From: Pandoraea sputorum
GTDB taxonomy: Bacteria > Pseudomonadota > Gammaproteobacteria > Burkholderiales > Burkholderiaceae
DNA length: 64,000 bases
Direction: 5' to 3'
NCBI RefSeq assembly: GCF_000814845.2
Contig: NZ_CP010431.2
Span: 2,418,001-2,482,000, forward strand
This document shows positions 9,654-17,805 of the stretch, one piece after another (position 1 is the first letter of the stretch; every line of letters starts with the position of its first letter). Both the position numbers and the translations under genes were made by a program. The notes under the pieces were generated by a model. That model ran no database searches and was not told the origin of the DNA. It was given only the letters and a program-made list of their open reading frames with translations.

Positions 9654-10814
9654 TTAGGCGGGGCGCACACCCAGACGCCATAGCGACGTCACTTCGGCGC
9701 GTCGCGCGGCATGCAGCGGATCGTTGGCATCGGCCGCCTTCGGGTGATTGGCCCGCACGTCGTGACGCGCCAGCACCACGAGCCCCGCGCCGTGAATCCA
9801 CGACAGCAGCGTCTCACGCGTGCGCAAGCCCAGATGCTCGGCGAGATCGGACATCACCAGCCAGCCTTCGCCGCCCGGGCTCAGATGCGCAGCGAGCCCG
9901 TTCAGGAAGCCTTTGAGCATCTGGCTGTCCGGATCGTAAATGGCGTGCTCGATCGGCGCATTGGCCTTCGCGGGCAGCCACGGCGGATTACAAACGATCA
10001 GGGGCGCCTTGCCTTCCGGGAACAGGTCGGCGTCGACGATCTTCACCGCGCGGTCGTAGCCAAGACGCGTAATGTTCTCGCGCGCGCAGGCCAGTGCACG
10101 GGCATCGCGATCGGTGCCGATGACTTGCTGAACACCGCGACGTGCCAGCAGCGCCGCGATCACCCCGGTACCCGTACCGACGTCGAAAGCGAGGGACGTG
10201 GCGGGCAGCGGTGCCTGATCGATCAGTTGGAGATACTCGCCGCGCACGGGCGAGAACACGCCATACCACGGGTGGATGGAAGCACCCAGCGCCGGAATCG
10301 CGACACCCTTCTTGCGCCACTCGTGCGCACCGATCAGACCGAGAATTTCACGCAACGAGGCGACCGAGGCGTTAGCGTCCGGCGCGCCCCATGCTTCGGT
10401 GCAGGCTTCACGTACGTCAGGGGCGCGGCGCAGCGGAATGCCGTAGTCGGCGTCCAACGGGATCAGCACCATGCCGAGAATGCGCGCACGCTGCGCCTGT
10501 GCCATGCGGTGCTTGTGGAAAGCGTCGGCGGGACTCGGGGCCGGGGCATCCTTGGCGGCCGGTTTGCGACGCGGGCGATGCGGCGGACGGTCGACGCGAC
10601 GCGCCATTGCTTGCATCAACTGACGCGCGTTCTGGTAATCGCCACGATAGAGCAGGGCGGTACCGCCACAGGCGAGTTGATAGGCTTCGTCGGCCGTCAC
10701 GGTGTCGTCGACGACTTCGACGCGACGCGGCGGCGTGACGCCGGCTTCTGAGCGCCAGCGGGCGGTGACGGGGCGACCGTCTTCGGTCCAGTCTAGCGTC
10801 GGGGTATTGTTCAT
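9654..10814 (-). CDS. Class I methyltransferase with NPPW motif (RsmC/HemK-like)
   Basis: A 386-residue protein with an N-terminal region of about 200 residues, including a Pro/Arg/Lys-rich linker around residues 75-100, and a C-terminal SAM-binding domain. Motif I is FDVGTGTGVIAALLA (Gly213 onward). The catalytic tetrapeptide NPPW starts at Asn276. NPP(Y/F/W) is typical of enzymes that methylate an amide or exocyclic amine on rRNA, DNA or release factors, so a nucleic acid or protein target is likely, but the substrate is unknown. The N-terminal half resembles the non-catalytic domain of RsmC-like enzymes only loosely. Monocistronic. Confidence 0.83.
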   Translation of the reverse strand: MNNTPTLDWTEDGRPVTARWRSEAGVTPPRRVEVVDDTVTADEAYQLACGGTALLYRGDYQNARQLMQAMARRVDRPPHRPRRKPAAKDAPAPSPADAFHKHRMAQAQRARILGMVLIPLDADYGIPLRRAPDVREACTEAWGAPDANASVASLREILGLIGAHEWRKKGVAIPALGASIHPWYGVFSPVRGEYLQLIDQAPLPATSLAFDVGTGTGVIAALLARRGVQQVIGTDRDARALACARENITRLGYDRAVKIVDADLFPEGKAPLIVCNPPWLPAKANAPIEHAIYDPDSQMLKGFLNGLAAHLSPGGEGWLVMSDLAEHLGLRTRETLLSWIHGAGLVVLARHDVRANHPKAADANDPLHAARRAEVTSLWRLGVRPA

Positions 10815-10909
10815 GCGGGGGTCTTCTGAAAGGCGTGGCGGCGCGCCGTGGGTGCGCCGTAAGCCCGCATTATGCCTGCGTTGGCACGTGCCCGGGCCGA
10901 AAGACGGTT

Positions 10910-12871
10910 TCAGTCGGGTGTGCCGGGTGCGCTAAAGAGCATGCCGATGGCCTCACGCAACACGCGATCCAGGATCGGATCGACGCCGTCGATGGGACCG
11001 TCGGGTAGCACGGGTACGGGACCACCGTGACGCAACGCGGCGGCCATGTGCGTGAGAATCGCCGCGCCGGGATGCACCGGTGCATCGTGATCGTCCCCAT
11101 GCGGGACCGTGTCGGTGATCGCGTTCGCCACGCGCTCAAGTGACACCAGTGCGGGCCACCAGCGTGCGGCGCGTCGACTCACCAGGGGCGGCTCGGACAG
11201 CGCCCGCTGCAAGGCGACGCGTGTGTCGTCCAGTGCCTTGTAGGCTGCGCGTCGCGCCGCAAACGCAGCGTCCGCGTCGTGGGTGTCCGCCAGGGCTGCG
11301 TAACGGCCAAGCGCGTCGAGTGCATTCGCGACCCGCTCATCCAGTTGGCGGCGCTCCCACTTGGCCCACGGCAGATAGCCGACGAGCAGCACGATGGCGC
11401 AGGCCGCTACGGCATCGATGAAGCGCGCCAGCGCAATGTCCTGACTGCCCGGCTGCAATGCCCCCATCACCAGCATCAGGATAGGCAGCAGCAACGCGCT
11501 GAACAGTCCGTAGTTGCGCCGCAATGCCCACGGCAGGCAGGCCGCCAATGGCACCAGTGTGACGAGATTGAACCAGCCGTTGCGGTCGATGGCGACGACG
11601 GCGGCCGACACCGCCACGCCGACGATACTGCCTACGCCGCTTTGCAGCGCGCGCGCAAACACGGAGCCGTAGTTCGGCTTGAAGATCACCACGACGATCA
11701 GCGGCACCCAGTACGAGCGCGGGAGCGCTGTCACGGCGATGAAGATCTGCGCGACGAGCACGCACAAGCCAATGCGCACGAGGTAACGCCAGACGTCCGG
11801 CCACGGCCATTTCGGCATCCAGCGCGGATGCACCGCGGCGCGCGCCTGATGGCGGGCGAGCGCCACGAGCGGGGCTTCGGACGCATGCACGACGCCCGTG
11901 AGCAGCGGTTCGGCGCGACGCAGGGCGGCAGCCAGCGTCGGTGCGTCGTTTTCTTTGGCTACCGCGACGGCGGTGTCGAGCGCCACTGGCCGGTCGCGCG
12001 CAATGTTGCGTGCCACACCGTAGAGCGCTTTGCCCAGCGGCGCCGGTACTGGCTGGCCGCTCTGCACGAGCCCGATGACCGCCGACGTGATCGGCTCGGC
12101 GGCGAGAATCTGCGCGGCGCGGCGCTCCAGCACTTCCCAGCCGCTCGACGTGCTCGCCCGCGCGGTGAGTAACGTGTCGTAGGCGGCAGCAATGGCGTTT
12201 TCGAGCGAGCGCCGGGCCAGCCTCACGCGGGGTGTACCGCTGGCATCGAGCACGTTCGCCAACTGTTGGTAAATGGCGGCGACGGCATCGCGCTCGGCCG
12301 CACCAGGGTGCCTTAGCCAATGCACGGCCATGAGGAGCATGCTGAAGATGCCGCCGGCGGCGAGCAGCAACGGCGCGCGCCATTCGGGCGGGGGCAGCGC
12401 GAGGCCCCAGCCGACGATCAGGTAGACCGCGCCCTGCAACGTTGCTGCGGACGCCACGTTGCCGAACGTGCCGATGAAGCTGAAGAGCAGGATGGCGATT
12501 TGCAGCAGCACGTGGGCCAGCCACGGTTGGGTCTCGCCCACGGTGTGGATCAGCATTCCGGCGTGAAAGCCGAGCACGCCGGTCACGATGGTGATCAGGA
12601 TGGAGCGGGCGCGCGAGCGATAAGGGCCGGTGCGGTCACCCGTGATGGCGGGCAGTGCGCCGAGGGCGATGAGCGAGGCGTCGGCGCCATACCCGATGGA
12701 TGCGCCGATGCCCGTGGGCACGGCGACGGACAGGGCGGCGTGAACGGCGTCCCAGCGCGAGAACGCCACCGGCTCCAGACGTGCCAGTCGCGACATCCAT
12801 GCGACGCGCCGCCCCGGCGGCGGCAATTCAGGTGTGGGAGGTGCTGGAGGTGTCGGGGGTGTGGGCGTCAT
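10910..12871 (-). CDS. FUSC-family inner membrane protein (aromatic acid exporter-like)
   Basis: A 653-residue membrane protein with the fusaric-acid-resistance layout. An N-terminal bundle of about five to six helices (residues 40-190) is followed by a soluble helical region of about 170 residues. A second bundle begins near residue 360 and contains YWVPLIVVVIFKPNYGSVFARAL, the typical FUSC signature, and a soluble C-terminus follows. The extreme N-terminus is Pro/Thr-rich (MTPTPPTPPAPPTP). FUSC proteins export aromatic or weak organic acids, usually with a partner adaptor, but none is encoded here. It begins 22 bases after the HAD phosphatase gene, and with bcsR these form one minus-strand operon divergent from the cellulose genes. 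Confidence 0.85.
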   Translation of the reverse strand: MTPTPPTPPAPPTPELPPPGRRVAWMSRLARLEPVAFSRWDAVHAALSVAVPTGIGASIGYGADASLIALGALPAITGDRTGPYRSRARSILITIVTGVLGFHAGMLIHTVGETQPWLAHVLLQIAILLFSFIGTFGNVASAATLQGAVYLIVGWGLALPPPEWRAPLLLAAGGIFSMLLMAVHWLRHPGAAERDAVAAIYQQLANVLDASGTPRVRLARRSLENAIAAAYDTLLTARASTSSGWEVLERRAAQILAAEPITSAVIGLVQSGQPVPAPLGKALYGVARNIARDRPVALDTAVAVAKENDAPTLAAALRRAEPLLTGVVHASEAPLVALARHQARAAVHPRWMPKWPWPDVWRYLVRIGLCVLVAQIFIAVTALPRSYWVPLIVVVIFKPNYGSVFARALQSGVGSIVGVAVSAAVVAIDRNGWFNLVTLVPLAACLPWALRRNYGLFSALLLPILMLVMGALQPGSQDIALARFIDAVAACAIVLLVGYLPWAKWERRQLDERVANALDALGRYAALADTHDADAAFAARRAAYKALDDTRVALQRALSEPPLVSRRAARWWPALVSLERVANAITDTVPHGDDHDAPVHPGAAILTHMAAALRHGGPVPVLPDGPIDGVDPILDRVLREAIGMLFSAPGTPD

Positions 12872-12893
12872 CGCGATGGAAGCGCTCCCAGAC

Positions 12894-13544
12894 TCACAGG
12901 GCGCGCACAGGCGCGTCGGCGTCAGTGAGCGGCATCAACTTGCCCTGACCCCGAATCCACGCATGGTCGGCACGCTCGGCCATTTCCTTGTCGCCACGGC
13001 TGTCGCCGTAAGCGAAGAGGACACGCGGCGGCGCATCGCCCCACCACGCTTCGAGGCGTCGCACCTTTTCGGGACCCCAGCAGTTCGGTTGGGCGAAGGT
13101 CCCGGTGAAACGATCCTGCGCATCGAAGGCCAGTTCGGTACTGAGCACGGCCTCGAAACCGACGCTTGTCGCCCAGGGCCGCAGGTACAAACCCGGCGAC
13201 GCGCTCACGAGCACAATGCGGTGGCCCAGCGCCCGATGCTGTCGTACGCGTGCGAGCATCTCGGGACGCAGCAGGGCGGGCAACCGATGTGCGATGAAGT
13301 CTTGCGCGTCGGCTTCGAGTTGCGCGCGGGAGCGGGCTGCGAAGACCGCGCGCAGGAAAGCCGCTTTGGCCGTGCCCCGGTCGATGAGTTTCATGGCTGC
13401 CCCGATCAGCCAGGGCGACGCGAGCAATGCCCCCGCCACAAAGCGCGGTGTGCCGACAGTGCGGCGCACGAACACGCGCAGGCTGTCCGTGGTGGAGATA
13501 GTCCCGTCGAAATCGAACGCGGCGACGATGGAAGCGTCTCGCAT
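12894..13544 (-). CDS. HAD-IB family phosphatase (SerB-like)
   Basis: A 216-residue haloacid dehalogenase superfamily hydrolase. Motif I is AAFDFDGTIST with nucleophile Asp11 and acid/base Asp13. Motif II is VLVSASPG near residue 117. Motif IV is YGDSRGDKEMA, binding magnesium. Residues 30-90 form the helical C1 cap seen in phosphoserine phosphatase-like and HAD-IB proteins. The substrate is unknown. It starts six bases after the bcsR stop and is followed after 22 bases by the FUSC gene, so the three are very likely cotranscribed. Confidence 0.87.
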   Translation of the reverse strand: MRDASIVAAFDFDGTISTTDSLRVFVRRTVGTPRFVAGALLASPWLIGAAMKLIDRGTAKAAFLRAVFAARSRAQLEADAQDFIAHRLPALLRPEMLARVRQHRALGHRIVLVSASPGLYLRPWATSVGFEAVLSTELAFDAQDRFTGTFAQPNCWGPEKVRRLEAWWGDAPPRVLFAYGDSRGDKEMAERADHAWIRGQGKLMPLTDADAPVRAL

Positions 13545-13550
13545 GCCGGG

Positions 13551-13901
13551 TCAGCGCGTCCCGGCCGAATGTTTCGAAGACTGAGAGAGTGGCGAGACCG
13601 ACGCCGCACCTGCACGGGCGTTCGCAACGGCCACCAGATGCGGCCAGCGCTCGCTGGCCTGCTCGCTCGCGACGATGGCCTGCTCGTCGCGGTAGTGGGG
13701 CAGCACGTCGGCGCCGACGACTTCCCGCAACCGATCGATATCCGACGGATACCGTCGCTCGATCATTGCATCGGCGGCATGCTCTGCCGCGTGTTCACCC
13801 ACAGGATCGACGGCAGGGGCGGCAACAGATCCAGCCGCATGTTCGACCATGCGCACGTCGGACGGGCCGGCAGCGGAGGAGGAGAGTTCGGTCTGGCTCA
13901 T
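13551..13901 (-). CDS. bcsR: BcsR-like cellulose biosynthesis accessory protein
   Basis: A 116-residue protein. Its middle part, SDIDRLREVVGADVLPHYRD followed by an Ala/Gln/Glu helix and ERWPHLVAVANA, matches the pattern of E. coli BcsR: DI-x2-L, a Tyr-x-Asp/Asp-Ile stretch, and A-x-RWPLL-x-x-A. In E. coli, BcsR forms a regulatory complex with BcsQ that supports cellulose synthase activity. Here the protein is longer, with a low-complexity Ala/Ser/His/Glu-rich N-terminus and a Ser-rich tail. The start at 13901 is uncertain (13910 is an alternative, neither with a good Shine-Dalgarno). Unlike E. coli, where bcsR precedes bcsQ, this gene is divergent from bcsB and heads an operon with a HAD phosphatase and a FUSC protein. 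Confidence 0.65.
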   Translation of the reverse strand: MSQTELSSSAAGPSDVRMVEHAAGSVAAPAVDPVGEHAAEHAADAMIERRYPSDIDRLREVVGADVLPHYRDEQAIVASEQASERWPHLVAVANARAGAASVSPLSQSSKHSAGTR

Positions 13902-14187
13902 GCCGGGCATTCTATACGGTGCATTGCACACAGGGCAATTCCCATGGCGGCCGGTCGACCGATGTACCCGCCGCACGACACTCGGAGGCTAACGTCCGCT
14001 TGCTCACTCACACCGAGGCAAGCTAGCATGACGCAACGTGCCATTTCCAGACACATGAACTGCGCTGTCCCGCCGGGCCTTGGCTATCTTAGGATTGCCC
14101 GACGACGTGATGTGACGTCGGGTCAATGGGGCGTCGTTCGTGTGGATGTGGCGAACATGCAGCGCAAGAACAGACGAGGCATCACAC
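13902..14187. promoter_or_regulatory. Divergent bcsR / bcsB control region with inverted repeat
   Basis: This 286-base region must carry promoters for both arms of the cellulose locus. A stem-loop-forming repeat, CCCGACG and its complement with an 11-base loop, spans 14098-14122, about 65 bases before bcsB. It could act in the bcsB leader RNA or as an operator. A weak TTGCTC-N18-TAGCAT pair lies at 14000-14029. I see no small membrane gene such as bcsF hidden here. Confidence 0.4.
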
Positions 14188-16545
14188 ATGCAGCTTCGAG
14201 CGTCTTGGTCGCGTTACACGAAGGTCTCAGCCATCTGCTTGCTGGTCGCCGCAGCGATGGACCCCGGGGGTGTCATGCTTGCGGGAGCAGCGCCCACCGC
14301 AGGCCGGACAGGCAAGGCTGCGGCACCGGCCGGTGCCACGACCGCACCGGAAGTCGCCTCTGGCGTCAGCGCGGCAGCGGATGCGTCCGGCGCTACGGCG
14401 CCGGTCATCGCGCCTGTGCCCGGCACCAGTCAGCGCACCGTCACGTTCGCCCAACTCGGGCAGACGAACGGGCTGCGTCTGCGCGGCACCGAGGGGTCGG
14501 GAGACGTCAACTTCGGAATCCGACTCGATCAGTCGGTCGCATCGGCCTTGCTCCGGTTGCGCTACGCCTATTCCCCCGCGCTGATTCCCGATCTGTCGCA
14601 GCTCAAGGTTTATCTGAACGAAGAGCTGATCGCGACGTTACCGTTCAACAAGCAGGACGGCGGCAAGAATCTCGTGCGCGACATTCCGCTCGACGCGCGC
14701 ATGCTCTCGGGCTTCAATCGCGTGCGCCTCGTACTCATCGGGCATTACACGATGGAGTGCGAAGATCAGATGCATTCGAGTCTATGGGCCGATATCAGCC
14801 CGCAGAGCGAGATCATCACGAGCACGCAGCCGCTCACCCTGCGCAACGATCTGTCGACGCTGCCCGCCCCGTTCTTTGACCGTCACGACAACCGCGATCA
14901 GACCGTTCCGTTCGTGTTCGGCGCGCCGCCGTCGCTGGCAGTGGTCCATGCCGCAGGCGTGGTGGCGACGTGGGCCGGTGCGATTGGCGACTACCGTCGC
15001 ACGCGCTTCCCAGTCAGCGTGAATGCGTTTCCGTCCAGGCATGGCATTGCGTTCGTGACGAACGACACCATGCTGCCCGGCCTTGATCTGCCTAAGGTCG
15101 ACGCGCCGACGTTGCGTATGGTCTCGAATCCGAACGACCCGTCGCTCAAGCTGCTGGTGATTCAGGGACGTGACGCGAAGGATCTGGAGACGGCCGCGCT
15201 GGCGCTGGTCTCTGGTCGGGCGGCGCTCTCGGGCGACGCGACCCGCATCGCCGAGCTTAAGCAGTTGCCGCCGCGTCCGGCTTACGACGCACCGCGTTGG
15301 GTGCGCACCGACCGTCCAGTGAAGCTGGGCGAACTGGTCGACAACCCGAGCGACTTGCAGGCGAATGGCTATATGCCGTGGCCGATCCGCATCCAGCTCA
15401 ATCTCCCGGCCGATTTGCTCACGTGGCAAAACACCGGCGTGCCGATGGATCTGAAGTATCGTTACACGCCGCCGGTCAAGCCGGACGATTCGTCGATGAG
15501 CGTGTCGATCAACGACCAGTTCGTGCGCGCGTATCGCCTGCGCTCGGCGGGTGCGAGCAGCGACAAGAGCCATATGCTCGTCGAACTGCTGTCCGATGGC
15601 ACGATGGCCGACCGCAAGGAAGTGCGCATCCCGGCGTTCCAGGTCGCGTCGCGCAACTCGCTGTCGTTCCAGTTCGCGATGGAGCCGCACAAGGAGGGCA
15701 TGTGCAGCCAGACCATCACCAACGCGGCGCGCTCGGCCATCGACGCAGATTCGACCATCGACTTCAGCGAATTGCCGCATTACGCCGAGTTACCGAATCT
15801 GAGCTTCTTCGCGGGTAGCGGCTTCCCGTTCACCAAATACGCCGACCTTGCTCAGACGGCTGTCGTCATGTCGAAAACGCCGGACAAGGCGGAGCTGGAA
15901 ACGGTGTTTTCGGCGCTCGGTCAGTTCGGCCGCTCCACCGGTGTGTATGCCGATCGCTTCGAGGTGCTCGACACAACGCAGACGGATCGCTTCAAGGATC
16001 GCGACCTGCTGGTCGTCGGCGGGAAAGATGCGGCCGATCTGCTAACGAAGTGGGGCAAGAATCTGCCGCTCGTCATCGACCAGACGCGTCGCGTTATGCA
16101 AGCCGAGCCTCAGGGCTACCGTGGCGACGGCGCGACCGGCTCTGCGCTCGCGGCCAGCCGCATCGGCCCGCAGCGTATGGACGCGATCTCCCAGGGCCCG
16201 CTGGCGGCGCTGGTCGGCTTCGAGTCGCCGGTGAGCAGTTCGCGCTCGGTGGTGGCGATCAACGCGTCGAGCGACGACGGACTGCTGAGCGTAGTCGATG
16301 CCATCGACACGCAGGCCAATGCGATCCACGGCGATCTGGCGGTCGTCAACGGTGCCAGCACGGCATCGTACCGACTGGGGAAGACGTACTTCGTGGGCGA
16401 CGTGAGCTGGTGGACGCGCATTCGTTACCACCTCTCGAGTTATCCGATTCTGGTCGGTCTCGTCGCGTTGCTGGCGGCGTTCGCGATAGCGCTCAAGTGT
16501 TTCGGCTGGTTGCAGCGTCGCGCCGCACGTCGACTGGAGAAGTAA
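14188..16545 (+). CDS. bcsB: Cellulose synthase periplasmic subunit BcsB
   Basis: A 785-residue periplasmic partner of BcsA that guides the nascent glucan across the periplasm. A signal peptide occupies about residues 1-35, followed by a Pro/Ala/Gly-rich linker to residue 75. The TFAQLGQTNGLRLRGTEGS segment begins the first carbohydrate-binding/flavodoxin repeat. A C-terminal membrane anchor (residues 750-775, ILVGLVALLAAFAIAL) ends in a basic tail, as in the BcsA-BcsB complex. ATG 14188 is preceded by GAGG eight bases upstream. The stop codon is directly followed by the bcsZ start. bcsB is the first gene of the plus-strand cluster instead of following bcsA as in most bcs operons. Confidence 0.95.
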   Translation: MQLRASWSRYTKVSAICLLVAAAMDPGGVMLAGAAPTAGRTGKAAAPAGATTAPEVASGVSAAADASGATAPVIAPVPGTSQRTVTFAQLGQTNGLRLRGTEGSGDVNFGIRLDQSVASALLRLRYAYSPALIPDLSQLKVYLNEELIATLPFNKQDGGKNLVRDIPLDARMLSGFNRVRLVLIGHYTMECEDQMHSSLWADISPQSEIITSTQPLTLRNDLSTLPAPFFDRHDNRDQTVPFVFGAPPSLAVVHAAGVVATWAGAIGDYRRTRFPVSVNAFPSRHGIAFVTNDTMLPGLDLPKVDAPTLRMVSNPNDPSLKLLVIQGRDAKDLETAALALVSGRAALSGDATRIAELKQLPPRPAYDAPRWVRTDRPVKLGELVDNPSDLQANGYMPWPIRIQLNLPADLLTWQNTGVPMDLKYRYTPPVKPDDSSMSVSINDQFVRAYRLRSAGASSDKSHMLVELLSDGTMADRKEVRIPAFQVASRNSLSFQFAMEPHKEGMCSQTITNAARSAIDADSTIDFSELPHYAELPNLSFFAGSGFPFTKYADLAQTAVVMSKTPDKAELETVFSALGQFGRSTGVYADRFEVLDTTQTDRFKDRDLLVVGGKDAADLLTKWGKNLPLVIDQTRRVMQAEPQGYRGDGATGSALAASRIGPQRMDAISQGPLAALVGFESPVSSSRSVVAINASSDDGLLSVVDAIDTQANAIHGDLAVVNGASTASYRLGKTYFVGDVSWWTRIRYHLSSYPILVGLVALLAAFAIALKCFGWLQRRAARRLEK

Positions 16546-17805
16546 ATGACACGCGCCGATGCTGACAGGCGGCGCCGTCGGGCCGTGCTGCGGGCGCTGG
16601 TCGCCTGTGGCGCAGGACCGGCGCTCGCCGGACTGACGCCCGCCTCGCATGCTGCGCCCACTGCGCCCACTGCACCCGCCAAGCCATCGGGCGCGTCTGC
16701 GCCGGGTGGGAAGCCTGTCGCCGGTGGCAAAGCGTGCCCGCCGGTCGACTGGGCGTCGTGGACGCGCTTCAAGGCAGGCTTTCTGAGCGACGACGGCCGC
16801 GTGGTCGACCACAGCATGGCCGACCAGCGCACCGTCTCCGAGGGCCAGGCGTACGCGCTGACGTTCGCCGTCATCGCCAACGACCGGGCCACCTTCGACA
16901 AGGTGCTCGACTGGACGGTCGACAATCTCGCGCAGGGCGACCTAACCGCGCATCTGCCTGCCTGGCTGTGGGGCAAGAAGGACGACGGTCAGTGGGGCGT
17001 GCTCGACAGCAATCCCGCCAGCGACGCCGACATGTGGATCGCCTATGCGCTGGGCGAGGCAGGGCGACTCTGGAACGTGCGTCGGTACACGGCGCTCGGT
17101 GCGCTCGTCGCCCGGCGTATCGCGTCGGAGGAAACCGACTTCATCCCCGGACTCGGGCGCACGCTGCTGCCCGCGCCCGTCGGCTTCCATCCCGCCAAGG
17201 ATCTCTGGCGTCTGAACCCCAGCTATGTGCCGATGCAAGTGGTGCGGCGTCTGGCGGGGCTCTTTCCCGAGAGCGGGTGGGGGCAACTGATTACGTCCTC
17301 GCTCAAGCAGATCACGTTGACCGCGCCGCCGCTGGGCTTTGCACCCGAGTGGGCGATGTATCGCGCGGGACGCGGTTTCGACATCGATCCCGAGACACAA
17401 GGCGAGGGGAGCTACAACGCCATTCGCGTCTATCTATGGGCGGGCATGCTGGCGCCGGGCAGCGATGATTTCCGGGCGTTGATGCACTCGTTCCCCGGCA
17501 TGTTGAAGTATGTGGCTGCGCATGGCGCGCCGCCCGAGCGGGTGAACACGCGCGACGGCACGGCGAAGCAGGAAGGCGGTTCGGGCTTCTCGGCGGCGCT
17601 CGTGCCGCTGCTGCAAGCTGTCGGCGACACCGCGCTTGCACGCGCGCAGGCTGAGCGGGCTCGCTCGCTGGACGCCCAGTCGCCCCCCGGCTACTACAGT
17701 TCTGTGCTCTCGCTCTTCGGATTGGGATGGCACGAAGCGCGTTTCCGTTTTGCGGCTGACGGCACATTGCAGGTGCCATGGGAGGCGGTTTGCGCGACAC
17801 GCTGA
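16546..17805 (+). CDS. bcsZ: Periplasmic endo-1,4-glucanase BcsZ (GH8)
   Basis: A 419-residue glycoside hydrolase family 8 cellulase of the cellulose operon, thought to trim or edit the glucan in the periplasm. The N-terminus is an export signal with a run of arginines (RRRRRAVLRAL) that could be Tat-like, followed by an Ala/Pro/Gly linker to about residue 62. Catalytic features are the general acid Glu99 in VSEGQAYAL and the SDADMWIAYAL motif (Asp160/Asp162). The start abuts the bcsB stop with no spacer, and the 3' end overlaps bcsC by 28 bases, indicating translational coupling. The length exceeds E. coli BcsZ (368) mainly through the N-terminal linker. Confidence 0.94.
   Translation: MTRADADRRRRRAVLRALVACGAGPALAGLTPASHAAPTAPTAPAKPSGASAPGGKPVAGGKACPPVDWASWTRFKAGFLSDDGRVVDHSMADQRTVSEGQAYALTFAVIANDRATFDKVLDWTVDNLAQGDLTAHLPAWLWGKKDDGQWGVLDSNPASDADMWIAYALGEAGRLWNVRRYTALGALVARRIASEETDFIPGLGRTLLPAPVGFHPAKDLWRLNPSYVPMQVVRRLAGLFPESGWGQLITSSLKQITLTAPPLGFAPEWAMYRAGRGFDIDPETQGEGSYNAIRVYLWAGMLAPGSDDFRALMHSFPGMLKYVAAHGAPPERVNTRDGTAKQEGGSGFSAALVPLLQAVGDTALARAQAERARSLDAQSPPGYYSSVLSLFGLGWHEARFRFAADGTLQVPWEAVCATR

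Noticed and set aside
12834..14879. 681-codon plus-strand frame across the HAD and bcsR genes
   Set aside because: It crosses two recognisable minus-strand genes and runs into bcsB in the wrong frame. It has no domain.
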